DNA of 64,000 bases from Acidipila sp. EB88 (GCF_003858395.1 NZ_QWEV01000005.1:3534001-3598000), one strand, 5' to 3'; positions 1-9,042 are shown, numbered from the stretch's first letter. The notes: a model not told the origin generated them from the letters alone. Numbers and translations: made by a program.

Positions 1-618
1 GACGGCAGGGAGGCGGTGACGCACTGGCGGTTCTGCGATCAGCTGGCGGCGCAGTATCCGCGGGTGCGAGTGCGGCGCGACCCGATTTACCTGCGGGACG
101 GCGCGGTGTCGACCTCGGCCGGGATCACGGCGGGGATCGACCTGTCGCTGGCTCTGGTGGAGGAGGACTGCGGGCATAGGGCGGCGCTGGAGATTGCGCG
201 GTTCCTGGTGATGTTTCTGGTGCGGCCTGGTGGCCAGGCGCAGTTCAGCCATATGTTGCTGCACCAGGCGGGGGCCTCGCGGCCGCTGCGCGAGCTGCAG
301 GTGTGGATGCTGGAGCACCTTGGCGAGGGATTCTCGGTGGAGCAGCTGGCGGAGCGCATGGGCGTGAGCGCCCGGCACTTTGCGCGGGTGTGCGTGCGGG
401 AAACGGGCATGAACCCGGGCCGATTCGTGGACCACATGCGGGTAGAAGCGGCACAGCAGCAGGTCGACAGCTCGACGATGGGGCTGAAGGAGATTGCGGA
501 TGCGTGCGGCTTTGGCACGGCGGAGGCGATGCGGCGCGCGTTTGTGCGGGTGCTGGGGGTGACGGCGGCGGAGTATGCGAGCCGGTTCCGACGCGCCGGG
601 AGTGTGGCCGCGGATTGA
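1..618 (+). CDS. GlxA-type AraC-family transcriptional regulator, 3' part
   Basis: The open frame enters from the left edge, so the start and most of the N-terminal DJ-1/PfpI-like domain are missing; 205 residues are visible. The first residues (DGREAVTHW) resemble the DGR-x-x-TTHW stretch at the end of the amidotransferase-like domain in GlxA/FtrA regulators. The C-terminal third carries two helix-turn-helix segments typical of AraC DNA-binding domains (FSVEQLAERMGVSARHFAR and LKEIADACGFGTAEAMRRAF). Such proteins act in the cytoplasm as transcription activators, often of amino-acid or aldehyde metabolism, but the target here cannot be read from the neighbours. The GTG at position 16 is internal, not the start. 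Confidence 0.85.
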   Translation, partial: DGREAVTHWRFCDQLAAQYPRVRVRRDPIYLRDGAVSTSAGITAGIDLSLALVEEDCGHRAALEIARFLVMFLVRPGGQAQFSHMLLHQAGASRPLRELQVWMLEHLGEGFSVEQLAERMGVSARHFARVCVRETGMNPGRFVDHMRVEAAQQQVDSSTMGLKEIADACGFGTAEAMRRAFVRVLGVTAAEYASRFRRAGSVAAD

Positions 619-709
619 GGCAGGTCCGAAATTGCAGCAACCGTGTCATGGCGGTAATGGTGCGCGGGGACTAGGTTGAGGGAAGTAAGTTGTCTTGGAG
701 GTTTTTGCT

Positions 710-1372
710 ATGTCGACACAGTTGCAGCAAACGCATTCTGCTCTTGCCCCAATGGAAGTACCGGACAGCAAGCTCGCGCGGGAGATCGCGGAGTTTGTGC
801 GGGACACGGAAACAGAGTTGTTGTTCAACCACTCCAACCGCGTGTACCTGTTTGGCGCGCTTGCCGGGGCGCGGCGCGGACTCCGGTTCGATCGCGAGCT
901 GCTGTATGCAGGTGCGATGTTTCATGACGTGGGGCTGATGCCCGCGTATAGCTCGGCGACGGAGCGGTTCGAGGTGGATGGTGCGAACGCGGCGCGCGAT
1001 TTTCTGGAGGCGCGCGGCATCGATGCGCAGGAGACGGAGCGGGTGTGGACGGCGATTGCATTGCACACGACGCCGGGCATTCCGAAGCATATGCATCCGC
1101 TGGTGGCGCTGGTGACGGCGGGCGTGGAGATGGATGTGCTGGGGCTGGAGTACGAGCAGTTCGACGCGGCGGAGCGCGAGGCGGTGGTAGCAAGGTTTCC
1201 GCGGACGCCGCAGTTTAAAGAGGATATTCTGCGGGCGTTCTACGACGGCATTGCGCACAAGCCGGAGACGACGTTCGGGAACGTCAAAGCGGATGTGCTG
1301 GAGGCGTTCGATCCGGGGTTCAAGCGGGGGAACTTCTGCGCGGTAATTCGCGGATCGGCTTGGCGGGGGTAA
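710..1372 (+). CDS. HD-domain hydrolase (cyanamide hydratase-like)
   Basis: 220 residues. The start is the ATG at 710, preceded by GGAGG at 697-701; a TTG at 695 would be in frame but lacks a ribosome site. An early NHSNR motif, the paired His-Asp in MFHDVG and a later IALHTTPG fit the metal-binding HD superfamily, in the branch that includes fungal cyanamide hydratase and many bacterial relatives. HD proteins are usually cytoplasmic metal-dependent phosphohydrolases, but members of this branch can be hydratases or isocyanide/nitrile-processing enzymes, so the substrate is open. It lies 92 bases after the AraC-type regulator on the same strand, so that regulator may control it; this is only suggested by position. 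Confidence 0.8.
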   Translation: MSTQLQQTHSALAPMEVPDSKLAREIAEFVRDTETELLFNHSNRVYLFGALAGARRGLRFDRELLYAGAMFHDVGLMPAYSSATERFEVDGANAARDFLEARGIDAQETERVWTAIALHTTPGIPKHMHPLVALVTAGVEMDVLGLEYEQFDAAEREAVVARFPRTPQFKEDILRAFYDGIAHKPETTFGNVKADVLEAFDPGFKRGNFCAVIRGSAWRG

Positions 1373-1468
1373 GTGGGGCGAGGTGATTGCGGGTGGGCTC
1401 GTCATGCATGTGCGTGGTGATGAGCGCGTCCGCAGCCTCAGTAGTGGAGTCCTGGAGAGCAGTTGCGC

Positions 1469-2254
1469 ATGCGGTTGCCCGAAGAACAAGAAGAGGCGCT
1501 GACAGGAGGCAACACTGCCGAGTCAGTAGTGAGGCTTGGGCAAACTGTGCGCAAGCCGGTTACACAGGCCACACCTGCGGTGCACGGCCTGCTGCAGCAT
1601 CTTCGCGCGGTGGGCTTCCGGGGAGCGCCTGCTGCCTATGGGTTGGACGAACAGGGACGCCAGGTTCTGGAGTTTGTGCCCGGAACGCTGTGGCTCGGCG
1701 GTGCACCGCGTTCTCATGCTGACCTTGCGCGGGTGGGAGCGCTGATCAAAGCATTGCACGAGGGAGCGGCCTCGTTCCAGGCGCCTGCACGGGCTGGATG
1801 GGCGGCGCGCACGGTGCCGGATGGCCATACCCTTGTGTGCCATAACGATCTTGCGCCGTGGAATTTGGTGTGTGGTCCGGAGCGCTGGGTGTTTATCGAC
1901 TGGGACGAAGCCGCGCCGGGCACGCGGCTGTGGGACCTGGCGTGGGCGTCGATTACGTTTCCGCCCTTTGCACCCGAGTGCGACCTTGCTGTTGTTGCCG
2001 CGGCCATGCGCGCGTTGCTGGATGGCTACGGGCTGGAGACGCGCTTCTATGGGGCGCTGATCCGGCGGATGGTTAGGAGAGCGCGCGAGGAGTGCGCCTT
2101 GATCGTGCAGGGCGCACGGCAAGACCGGCAGCCCTGGGCAAGACTGTACAGCGAGGGGCATCACCACTACTGGGGACCCGTGTCGGACTTAATCGACCGG
2201 CAGGGTGCGGAGCTCAGGCGCATGCTGACCGGGCGCGCTGGTGGCGAGGCATAG
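1469..2254 (+). CDS. Phosphotransferase of the APH/choline-kinase fold
   Basis: 261 residues. The C-terminal half holds the Brenner catalytic motif HNDLAPWN and the downstream metal-binding IDWDEAAPG with a WDLAW segment, which define aminoglycoside phosphotransferase-like small-molecule kinases. The N-terminal lobe is short and poorly conserved (VVRLGQTVRKPV, then LEFVPG). The start is taken as ATG 1469, nine bases after GGAGAG; TTG 1463 is two codons upstream. It probably phosphorylates a hydroxyl on a small metabolite in the cytoplasm. Nothing in the neighbourhood suggests a resistance role, and resistance should not be inferred from the fold. It is convergent with the next gene. Confidence 0.8.
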   Translation: MRLPEEQEEALTGGNTAESVVRLGQTVRKPVTQATPAVHGLLQHLRAVGFRGAPAAYGLDEQGRQVLEFVPGTLWLGGAPRSHADLARVGALIKALHEGAASFQAPARAGWAARTVPDGHTLVCHNDLAPWNLVCGPERWVFIDWDEAAPGTRLWDLAWASITFPPFAPECDLAVVAAAMRALLDGYGLETRFYGALIRRMVRRAREECALIVQGARQDRQPWARLYSEGHHHYWGPVSDLIDRQGAELRRMLTGRAGGEA

Positions 2255-2274
2255 CTGCTGCGCGTCCGGTCGCG

Positions 2275-3168
2275 CTACCGGGGCGCGCCGGCGGTTGAGT
2301 TCGGACGCTCCTTGAGCAGCAGGTCGATGGCGGCCTGGTAGCCGGCGTTGGGGACGGGCTGGAAGTCGGAAGACTCGTCGGTGGACTTGATCTTGAGGGA
2401 TTTGAGCATCAGGATGCGGCCTTCGAGGTCGAGGCGAGTCAGGGTGTTCTCCCAGTGGCGTTCGCCGACATCCTTCTGCTCGATCAGGATGGTGCCGCCC
2501 TTGAAGAGGCGGCCGACGACGCCCCAGCCGAAGTCGACGTCTTCGATGAGGTGGGCGTCGAGGCGCACCATGCGCTGCTCGGACTGGTCGATCCAGAGCT
2601 CGCCGGCCATGCCGTGGTAGACCTGCGCCTGCCGGTCGGGCGGGTTGAAGGCGGGATTAGGTTTGAAACCGAGACGGTAGCAGGGACCATTGGGGCCGTG
2701 CTCCATGCCGAGAAACGTGTAGAGGAAGGCATCCGGCAGGAGTCGGATCATCTCGTTGTCGCGATCGTCTTCCGATGACTTTTTGTGGTGGCGCCGCGCC
2801 TGGTCAGCGGGGTCTGCCTTGAGTTTCGTGAGCCGGTCGCGTTCGGCCTGCTCTGCGTCGGCGTCGAGTGGCTTGTCGTTCTTCTCAACCAGCAGGGACA
2901 TGTCGCCGTCGCGGGTCTCAATGATCTCCTTGGTGGAGGACTTGCCGTCGTCGATGGAATGGGTGCGGTAGCGGAAGGTGTGGCCCTGGTTGGAGGCGCG
3001 CAGTTCGTTGTAGGAGGCGGCACGGACGAGCTTGAGCGGGTCAGGCGCTTCGGACTGTGCGACCGCGGACAACGTGGAGGCGGAGCAGACGAGCAGGGCG
3101 CCCAGGTGCAGCAACGGATGGGTCAGGCGAGCAGGGCGAAGGGCGAAGCAGTGCGGGCGTTGGGTCAT
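2275..3168 (-). CDS. Exported protein of unknown function
   Basis: 297 residues with a signal peptide (hydrophobic HPLLHLGALLVCSASTLSA, cleavage likely after AVAQ). The mature protein starts with a charged, lysine/aspartate-rich segment and continues as a beta-rich domain with alternating hydrophobic strands (GTILIEQKDVGERHWENTL) recalling LolA/LolB-like or outer-membrane lipoprotein-sorting folds. Proteins of this look are common in acidobacterial genomes, annotated only as hypothetical. A GAGGA ribosome site lies six bases before the ATG at 3168. It is divergent from bactofilin. Periplasmic location is inferred; function unknown. Confidence 0.75.
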   Translation of the reverse strand: MTQRPHCFALRPARLTHPLLHLGALLVCSASTLSAVAQSEAPDPLKLVRAASYNELRASNQGHTFRYRTHSIDDGKSSTKEIIETRDGDMSLLVEKNDKPLDADAEQAERDRLTKLKADPADQARRHHKKSSEDDRDNEMIRLLPDAFLYTFLGMEHGPNGPCYRLGFKPNPAFNPPDRQAQVYHGMAGELWIDQSEQRMVRLDAHLIEDVDFGWGVVGRLFKGGTILIEQKDVGERHWENTLTRLDLEGRILMLKSLKIKSTDESSDFQPVPNAGYQAAIDLLLKERPNSTAGAPR

Positions 3169-3383
3169 CTGTCCTCGGGTGCGGCCGTGTGTTGGCCGGC
3201 TGGTTGCGCGGGCGCGGCCTTATGCTGCACCCATGATGCACCTTTCGCGGGTGGGTCGGCAGGCGCATGGGAGACGGGCGGCATCGAGGGGGGCGGGTGG
3301 GCACTGTGCTCGAGCCTTCGGAGTGTCCGGAACAGGACCGATCGGGAGTGTGGCAGTATCGCGGAAGGTACGGCTGGGCGGTG

Positions 3384-3413
3384 TTGTTGCTGCGCCCCAA
3401 GCGAGCATATAGA
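3384..3413 (+). promoter_or_regulatory. Candidate sigma-70 promoter for bactofilin
   Basis: TTGTTG at 3384-3389 and TATAGA at 3408-3413 are separated by 18 bases. The predicted transcript starts near 3420, giving a leader of about 40 bases that carries an AGGAG site before the ATG at 3460. The remainder of the 291-base divergent gap holds no convincing gene. Confidence 0.45.
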
Positions 3414-3459
3414 GTGAAACCAAGCCCGCTCGAAAGCAGGCGCCTAGGAGAAGGGCACG

Positions 3460-3873
3460 ATGGCAGTGGTTGAGAATGTGAGCGCGAGCATTGGCAAGAG
3501 CGTGCAGGTACGCGGAGAAGTGCGTGGCAGCGAAGATCTGACGGTGGAAGGGTTCGTGGAAGGGATGATTACTCTTTCCGGAAGCCGCCTGACGATCGGG
3601 GCGCATGCCAAGGTGCAGGCCGATGTGGCAGCTCGGGATGTGATTGTGCTGGGAACGCTGAACGGCAACATCACGGCGACGGGCCGGGTGGAACTGCGCT
3701 CCGGGGCGACGCTGATTGGAGATATCCAGGCTTCCAGGCTGTCGATCGAGGAGAATGCCGGTTTCTCCGGCAAGGTAGACCTGGTGCAGAGCAGCGCGGC
3801 AGCGGCAACGGGCACGACCGGGCAAGCAGCAGTGCAGGAGCCGGCAGCACCAGCAACGCCGCGCTTCAGCTAG
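3460..3873 (+). CDS. Bactofilin (polymer-forming cytoskeletal protein)
   Basis: 137 residues. The body (about residues 5-105) is a series of short right-handed beta-helix rungs with the repeating pattern V.GEVRGSEDLTVEG, VEGMITL, LTIGAHAKVQADV, VIVLGTLNGNI, VELRSGATLIGDI, flanked by a short disordered start and an Ala/Pro-rich tail. This matches the DUF583 bactofilin family, which self-assembles into filaments at the inner membrane and helps set cell shape or localise wall enzymes. AGGAGAAG stands seven bases before the start. A methyltransferase gene follows in the same direction. Confidence 0.92.
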   Translation: MAVVENVSASIGKSVQVRGEVRGSEDLTVEGFVEGMITLSGSRLTIGAHAKVQADVAARDVIVLGTLNGNITATGRVELRSGATLIGDIQASRLSIEENAGFSGKVDLVQSSAAAATGTTGQAAVQEPAAPATPRFS

Positions 3874-3928
3874 AAGCAGCCAGGGCCGGTGGCGCGCAGG
3901 CACTGCCGGTTGTTTTGCTTTGCTAACG

Positions 3929-4648
3929 ATGGATGAACGGATGCGGGGGCTGCAGGACAGGTTCCCCGTTTTACCTGTAGTGCGAGGCGATGCTGTGCTC
4001 CGAAGTCTCTTTTCACGGCGTGATGACGGCAAGGGCAAGAGCCCGACGCTGCTTTCCGGTCCGCGTATTCCCCGGCACTCCAGTGCGTGGGCGGCGCTGC
4101 GCAAGCACCTGGCGTCGGAACCGAACCTGCGTGTGCTCGATATCGGGCCGACCTCGCCGGCCAATGTGAATTACCTGACACAGGCGGGCCACGGTGTGTG
4201 GATGGCTGACCTGGCGACCGAAGCTTTGAAGGGTCCGTGGGAAACGCCGCCGACAGAGCCTGGCGGGGAGTCCACCTTCGACACCGCGGGCTTCTTCCAG
4301 CAGAATATGGACTTCGGTGGGCGCGAGTTTGACGTGGTGCTGCTGTGGACCGCTCTGGACTACATTCCGGAGGGCCTGGTGCAGCCGCTGATTGCGGAGC
4401 TGCGCAAGGCGGTGCGCCCCGGCGGACGGCTGCTGGCGATCTTCCATACCAAGCTGGTGGGGCCGAATACGGAGTTTTACCGCTACCACCTGACGGACTC
4501 CGACTCCGTGGAGATGCAGGAGACGCAGAAGTTCCCGGTGCGACGCGTGTATACGAATCGCAACATCGAGAAGCTGTTTGCTGACTTCAACAACACGCGC
4601 TTCTTCCTGGCCAAGGACAACCTGTACGAAGTGCTGATTACGCGCTAA
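3929..4648 (+). CDS. SAM-dependent class I methyltransferase
   Basis: About 239 residues. Motif I of Rossmann methyltransferases is visible as VLDIGPTSPANVNYL near residue 75, followed by an acidic strand-2 end (VWMADL), motif II-like FDVVLLWTALDYI and motif III-like VRPGGRLLAIFH. The C-terminal YTNRNIEKLFADF region is probably part of the substrate cap. The start is uncertain: ATG 3929 or ATG 3941 are both possible and no strong ribosome site is seen. The gene follows bactofilin by 55 bases, so the two may be cotranscribed, ending at the hairpin at 4678. The substrate is unknown. Confidence 0.75.
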   Translation: MDERMRGLQDRFPVLPVVRGDAVLRSLFSRRDDGKGKSPTLLSGPRIPRHSSAWAALRKHLASEPNLRVLDIGPTSPANVNYLTQAGHGVWMADLATEALKGPWETPPTEPGGESTFDTAGFFQQNMDFGGREFDVVLLWTALDYIPEGLVQPLIAELRKAVRPGGRLLAIFHTKLVGPNTEFYRYHLTDSDSVEMQETQKFPVRRVYTNRNIEKLFADFNNTRFFLAKDNLYEVLITR

Positions 4649-4677
4649 GCAGGCGCGCGTTGATGCGTCGATGGGCG

Positions 4678-4714
4678 CGGCCGCTCCTGTTTGTGGAGCG
4701 GCCGTTTTGCGTTT
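4678..4714 (+). terminator. Rho-independent terminator after the methyltransferase
   Basis: A perfect ten-base stem, CGGCCGCTCC / GGAGCGGCCG with loop TGTTTGT, is followed by TTTTGCGTTT. It closes the bactofilin-methyltransferase unit. Confidence 0.8.
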
Positions 4715-4817
4715 GCCGGCGGCCGAAAGGAGACGCTTTGAAAGCCTTGGTGAGCAGGCGTAGACTGTGCGTGCCTGGGAGGTCAGGGAGTCTGGGGCAC
4801 CTTCCGCGGAGGCATAC

Positions 4818-5696
4818 ATGGCGCAGTTGACGCGACGGGATTTTGTGCGCACCGGCCTGGTGGCCGGTGCGGTGGCGAGCTCGGCTCTGCCGGGGCTGGC
4901 GCAGCCGGCCATGGCGACGGACTGGGTGACGCTGGGCAAGTCGGACGTCGAGGTGACGCGGCTGGCATTCGGCACGGGCTCGATGAGCGGGCAGGTGCAG
5001 CGCGACCTAGGGCAGAAAGGGTTTAACGCGCTGGTGCGCTATGCGTACGATCGCGGCATTCGCTTTTTTGAGACCTCGGACTCGTACGACGATATGCATC
5101 GCATGCTGGGGATCGCGCTGGAGGGGCTTCCGCGGGACAGCTACCGGATCATGTCGAAGATCACGACGAGTGATGCCGTGGACCCGCAGCAGCGGTTTGA
5201 CGACCTGCGGCGGCAGGCGAAGTGTGAGTACTTTGACGTGATGCTGCTGCACTGGCAGCACGAGGCAGACTGGCCGGAGACCAGCAAGCGCTGGCAGGAC
5301 GGGATCGTGGAGGCGCAGCATCGCAAGGTGATTGTGAGCCGGGGCGCGTCGGTGCACGGGCTGCCGGCGCTGCGGCAGATGCCGGGCAACCAGTGGCTGC
5401 AGGTGGCGATGATCCGCATGAACCACAATGGCGTGCGCATGGACTCGGAACACCACGACACGGACGAGCTGGGCAACGTGCGCGAGGTGGTGGAACACGT
5501 GAAAACGGTGCGCCGGCAGGGCATGGGCGTGGTGAGCATGAAGCTGATCGGCGAGGGCGTGTTTAACCACGAGGACCGGCAGAAGGCGATGCGCTATGCA
5601 TTTCGCAATGCCGGGGTGGATAGCGTCACGGTGGGTTACAAGAACACCCGGGAGATCGACGAAGCGATCGACAACCTGAACCTGGCGCTGGCTTAG
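4818..5696 (+). CDS. Tat-exported aldo/keto reductase
   Basis: 292 residues from ATG 4818, five bases after GGAGG. The N terminus has a twin-arginine signal (TRRDFVRTG) and an Ala-rich hydrophobic stretch ending near ALPGLAQPA, so the folded enzyme is probably exported by Tat. The rest is an aldo/keto reductase barrel: LGKSDVEVTRLAFGTG at the start, Tyr90 in FFETSDSYDD, Lys115 in MSKIT, His145 in MLLHWQHE. The catalytic aspartate normally found five residues before the tyrosine is Glu85 here. The C-terminal TVGYKNTREIDEAIDN matches the end of NAD(P)H-linked members. Substrate unknown. The gene is followed by a strong bidirectional terminator. Confidence 0.88.
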   Translation: MAQLTRRDFVRTGLVAGAVASSALPGLAQPAMATDWVTLGKSDVEVTRLAFGTGSMSGQVQRDLGQKGFNALVRYAYDRGIRFFETSDSYDDMHRMLGIALEGLPRDSYRIMSKITTSDAVDPQQRFDDLRRQAKCEYFDVMLLHWQHEADWPETSKRWQDGIVEAQHRKVIVSRGASVHGLPALRQMPGNQWLQVAMIRMNHNGVRMDSEHHDTDELGNVREVVEHVKTVRRQGMGVVSMKLIGEGVFNHEDRQKAMRYAFRNAGVDSVTVGYKNTREIDEAIDNLNLALA

Positions 5697-5730
5697 CGGC
5701 TTCGCCTGTCCAGGGATGGACCTGGTTGCA

Positions 5731-5766
5731 AACAGAACGCGCCCTCCTTGGGCGCGTTCTGTTTTG
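5731..5766. terminator. Bidirectional rho-independent terminator
   Basis: A long stem, CAGAACGCGCCC / GGGCGCGTTCTG with loop TCCTT, has A-rich and T-rich flanks on either side (AAACAG and GTTTTG). It lies between the convergent aldo/keto reductase and radical SAM genes and can serve both. Confidence 0.85.
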
Positions 5767-5780
5767 CCGCGATGCGTGAC

Positions 5781-6839
5781 TCAGGCGCAGGTGCGGTCCT
5801 GCTCGGGCCAGAGCGAGGCCTGCGCGGGCGATTTTGCGGGGACGGCGCCTGCGGGTTCGCGTGTGAGGATGGCGTCCATGGTGCGGTGCGCGAGGCCATG
5901 GCGCGCGGTGATGGTTGCGACCATGGCGCGGATGCGCGCGGCGTAGGCGGGACCGACAAAGGCGTCGGTGCGGTACCGCTCGCGGTACGAGGCGGCAAGC
6001 TTGGGGAACTCGTCGGCGATGAACTGGAAGAAGGTGTCGCGCGAGCAGGACTTGAGAAATAGCGGCTCGGCGGAGAGGAAGCTTGCGCCAGCCTCGGCAG
6101 CGGCACGGGCAACAAGGTTGAGCGCGGGCCCGTTGTCGGTGATGCCAGGCAGCAGCGGCGAGCAGAGCACACCCACGGTGAGGCCGGCTTCGCGCAGGCG
6201 GCGCACCGTCTGGAAGCGAAGGTCGGGCCGCGGCGCGCGCGGCTCAAGCTTGCGGGCGAGTGCGCGGTCGGTGGTGGTGATGGTGATGTGCAGGGTGAGC
6301 GTGTTGCGCTCGGCAATGCGCTGCAGCAGGGCGATGTCGCGCTCAATCAACGTGGACTTGGTGACCAGGCCGATGCGCAGGCCGCTCTGACGGGCAAGGA
6401 CTTCAAGCACGGCCTCGGTGACACGGGCGGTGCGCTCGATGGGCTGGTAGGGATCGGTGGCGGTGCCGATTGCGATCTCCTCCGCGGGATCGAAGCCGCG
6501 GAGTTCCTGCTCGAGCAGCCAGGCGAGGTTTTGCTTGATGTAGATTTCGCGCTCAAAGGCGGCGGGATCGTTGAAGTTCAGGAACTCGTGGGTGTAGCGC
6601 GCATAGCAATAACGGCAGGCGAACTCGCAGCCGCGATAGGGATTGATGGTGCGCGCGAACCAGAGTTTGCGTTTCGAGACAGACCGATTGAGCGCGGACT
6701 TGACCGGAAGCGCGTGGAAACGGACGAGGTGGCCGGCACCGGCCTCCTCAGCAGAAGCAGCCAGCTTCGCGATGCCCTGAAGTGCGGGCGGGCCGGACTG
6801 AAGGATCGGGAAGAGCGTGTTCGTCGTTTGTTCGCCCAT
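5781..6839 (-). CDS. PA0069-type radical SAM protein (spore photoproduct lyase-like)
   Basis: About 352 residues if the start is ATG 6839; an upstream TTG at 6914 would begin inside a repeat element and is less likely. The iron-sulfur motif CEFACRYCYAR is a CX3CX2C arrangement, in the context NPYRGCEFAC..YTHEFL that marks the Rv2578c/PA0069 branch. Downstream are EIAIGTATDPYQPIE, the GLRIGLVTKSTLI strand and the SLTLxI-like TLTLHITITTTD. These proteins bind S-adenosylmethionine and a 4Fe-4S cluster; their physiological reaction is not established. No coupled partner gene is present. Confidence 0.85.
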   Translation of the reverse strand: MGEQTTNTLFPILQSGPPALQGIAKLAASAEEAGAGHLVRFHALPVKSALNRSVSKRKLWFARTINPYRGCEFACRYCYARYTHEFLNFNDPAAFEREIYIKQNLAWLLEQELRGFDPAEEIAIGTATDPYQPIERTARVTEAVLEVLARQSGLRIGLVTKSTLIERDIALLQRIAERNTLTLHITITTTDRALARKLEPRAPRPDLRFQTVRRLREAGLTVGVLCSPLLPGITDNGPALNLVARAAAEAGASFLSAEPLFLKSCSRDTFFQFIADEFPKLAASYRERYRTDAFVGPAYAARIRAMVATITARHGLAHRTMDAILTREPAGAVPAKSPAQASLWPEQDRTCA

Positions 6840-6916
6840 GAGGATACGATAGGCCTGTTCAGGGCGAAGATCAAGCGAAAGTGTTTGTTGGATCAAATAT
6901 CCAGGAGAGGGCAAGA

Positions 6917-7006
6917 CCGCCTGCGCGGCTGGCGGTCACTTCGTGACGGGTGTACCAGAGAGGCCTTCAAGGTATACATGTCCCGAAGGGACCGCTTCCC
7001 GCGCAG
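6917..7006. repeat. REP-like inverted pair, site 1
   Basis: Two copies of a 27-31 base element face each other here: a forward copy at 6917-6947 (CCGCCTGCGCGGCTGGCGG followed by TCACTTCGTGAC) and a reverse copy at 6980-7006. Each ends in a tight hairpin, GTCAC-TTC-GTGAC in the first and GTCCC-TTC-GGGAC in the second, so one base pair has changed on both arms. The element occupies the gap between msrA and the radical SAM gene. Further copies lie at 9925 and around 30805-30880. Confidence 0.7.
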
Positions 7007-7019
7007 AGGGAGCTTATTG

Positions 7020-7541
7020 TCAGGCGCTTACGGCTTCGGCGCGCTTCGGCAGCTGCCAGTTGGGGCGCACCCAGTGGCAGGTGTAGCCGTTGGGGAGGCG
7101 CTGGAGGTAGTCCTGGTGTTCGGGTTCAGCGTCCCAGAAGGGGCCAGCGGGGGCGACCTCGGTGACGACTTTGCCGGGCCATAGCCGCGAGGCGTCGACG
7201 TCAGCGATGGTTTCGAGGGCGACCTGCTTCTGCTGGTCGCTGGTGTAGAAGATGGCCGAGCGGTAGCTGGCGCCGAGGTCGTTGCCCTGGCGGTTGCGCG
7301 TGGTTGGGTCGTGGATCTGGAAGAAGAACTCGAGGATGCGGCGGAAGCTGATCTTCTCAGGATCGAAGAGTATTTTGACGGCTTCGGCGTGGTTGCCGTG
7401 GTTGCGGTAGGTGGCATTGGCGACTTCGCCGCCGGAGTAGCCGACGGAGGTGGCAAGGACGCCGGGATAGTCGCGCAACAGCTCCTGCATGCCCCAGAAG
7501 CATCCGCCTGCGAGTATGGCTGTTTCAGTTGTGGCTGCCAT
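7020..7541 (-). CDS. msrA: Peptide methionine (S)-S-oxide reductase MsrA
   Basis: 173 residues, the usual length. The active-site motif [11 protein letters not shown] lies at residues 12-22 with the nucleophilic cysteine, followed by [19 protein letters not shown] and the [18 protein letters not shown] signature. It reduces the S epimer of methionine sulfoxide in proteins using thioredoxin. A consensus AGGAGG precedes the ATG at 7541. It follows the cytochrome P450 gene by 61 bases on the same strand and could be cotranscribed with it. Confidence 0.97.
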   Translation of the reverse strand: MAATTETAILAGGCFWGMQELLRDYPGVLATSVGYSGGEVANATYRNHGNHAEAVKILFDPEKISFRRILEFFFQIHDPTTRNRQGNDLGASYRSAIFYTSDQQKQVALETIADVDASRLWPGKVVTEVAPAGPFWDAEPEHQDYLQRLPNGYTCHWVRPNWQLPKRAEAVSA

Positions 7542-7602
7542 GGGTGTGTCCTCCTGCGTGGTCTTCCCTGATTCGATGCGGGCGGAGGTGGATCGGCTTC
7601 TG

Positions 7603-9027
7603 TCAGGCTTCGCGGCGAGTGAGTTGGAGCGGGATGCCGTCTTTCGGGCGGAGGGTGACTTTGGGGTCGAGGCGAAGGGTGGAGGGGGCGCCGGGCGCGG
7701 GCGCGAGGGTCCAGTCGCGGGCGATGGCGGCGAGGATCAGGACGCCTTCCATCCAGGCGAGGCCTTCGCCGATGCACTGGCGGCTGCCGGCAGCGAAGGG
7801 GAAGTAGGCGAACTTTGGACGGGTGGCGGGATCGCTGCCTGCAGGGGGTTGCAGGAAGCGCTCGGGGCGGAAGAGTGTGGGCTCGGCCCAGAAACGCGGA
7901 TCCCGATGCACGACCCATTGCGGGGCCAGAAGTACTGCGCCTTCGGGGATCTCGAAGCCGCGCCACTGGTAGGGTTCGGCGGCGGTGCGGGCGATGGTCC
8001 AGACAGGCGGGTAGAGGCGCATGGCCTCGGCGAAGCAGGCGTGGGCAAAGGGCAGCGCGGGGTAGTCGGAGGCTGTTGCGTTGCGGGCATTGGAGCCTGT
8101 GGCGAGGGCGGCGGAGGCTTCAGCCTGGAGTTGCTGCTGCGCCTCGGGGTGCTGGGCAATGAGCCAAAGGGCGAACGAGAGGCCGTTGGCCGTGGTCTCG
8201 TTGCCGGCGAGCAGGGCAGTGACGCACTCGTCGCGCACCTGCTCGTCGGACATGGAGCCGGTGCCTTCCTCGGTGTCCTGCGCACTTATGAGCATGGAAA
8301 GGAGGTCGCCGCGGTCTTGGTTGTCGGCGCGGCGCTCGGCGATGAGGCCGTAGATGAGCTCGTCGAGATCGCGGCGCGACTGGCGGATGCGATTCATCAT
8401 GGGCAGCGGGAGTTTGTAGAGCAGTTCGGAGGCAGGGAGAAAAGCGAGCGGCAGGAAGGACATGAAGGCCTCGATCGCGCGGGCGATGCGTAGGTTGACG
8501 GCTTCGAGCTCGGAATTGAAGAGGGTTTTGCCGACGATGCGCAGCGAGAGCAGTTGCATGTCGTCGTGGAGATCGCGGGTTTCGCCGGAGCGCCAGGCGA
8601 AGGTGGTGTGCGCTGCATAGTCACCGATGATGCGTCCGTACGCGGCGATGCGGTCGCGGTGGAAGGCTGGCTGCGCGAGGCGGCGCTGGCGCATGTGGTG
8701 CGGATCCTCACTTGAGAGCAGGCCCTGGCCGAGCACGAGCTGGGCTTTCTGCATGACAATGCCGCGATCATGATGGCGGGCGTGCTGGACCAGCATTTCC
8801 TGCACTAGCTCGGGGTGGTTGCACTGGAAGATGTGGCGCCCGGCGGCGCGGTAGTGAAGCAGGTCGCCGAAGCGCTGAGCAGAGCCCGCCATGAAGGGCA
8901 GCGGGTTGAGCCGGAAGAGGTCGCCTGCGAGCACGCGCGAAGCAAGGGTGGGACCGGAGGGGAAGCGGGCTCCGGGGAGGTGCTGGATGTGCGGGACGGG
9001 TGCAGCGGGGGTGGGTGCAGTGCTCAT
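7603..9027 (-). CDS. Cytochrome P450
   Basis: 474 residues from ATG 9027. All P450 landmarks are present: the oxygen-binding helix I motif AGNETTANG, the ExxR motif in EAMRLYPP, the PERF segment ([10 protein letters not shown]) and the haem-ligand loop [11 protein letters not shown] near residue 415 with the thiolate cysteine. There is no signal peptide or fused reductase, so it is a soluble class needing separate ferredoxin partners, which are not in this window. The substrate is unknown; the overall pattern ([24 protein letters not shown]) resembles bacterial P450s related to fatty-acid hydroxylases. Confidence 0.95.
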   Translation of the reverse strand: MSTAPTPAAPVPHIQHLPGARFPSGPTLASRVLAGDLFRLNPLPFMAGSAQRFGDLLHYRAAGRHIFQCNHPELVQEMLVQHARHHDRGIVMQKAQLVLGQGLLSSEDPHHMRQRRLAQPAFHRDRIAAYGRIIGDYAAHTTFAWRSGETRDLHDDMQLLSLRIVGKTLFNSELEAVNLRIARAIEAFMSFLPLAFLPASELLYKLPLPMMNRIRQSRRDLDELIYGLIAERRADNQDRGDLLSMLISAQDTEEGTGSMSDEQVRDECVTALLAGNETTANGLSFALWLIAQHPEAQQQLQAEASAALATGSNARNATASDYPALPFAHACFAEAMRLYPPVWTIARTAAEPYQWRGFEIPEGAVLLAPQWVVHRDPRFWAEPTLFRPERFLQPPAGSDPATRPKFAYFPFAAGSRQCIGEGLAWMEGVLILAAIARDWTLAPAPGAPSTLRLDPKVTLRPKDGIPLQLTRREA

Positions 9028-9036
9028 GTGTGGGTG

Positions 9037-9042
9037 AGTGTA
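9037..9042 (-). promoter_or_regulatory. Possible -10 box close to the P450 start
   Basis: Read on the minus strand the hexamer is TACACT, ending nine bases before the ATG at 9027. No Shine-Dalgarno lies between, so the transcript may have a leader of only a few bases. No -35 element is recognisable. Confidence 0.3.

Noticed and set aside
1469-2254. Aminoglycoside resistance gene
   Set aside because: Only the fold is shared; the N-terminal lobe is divergent and there is no mobile or resistance context.
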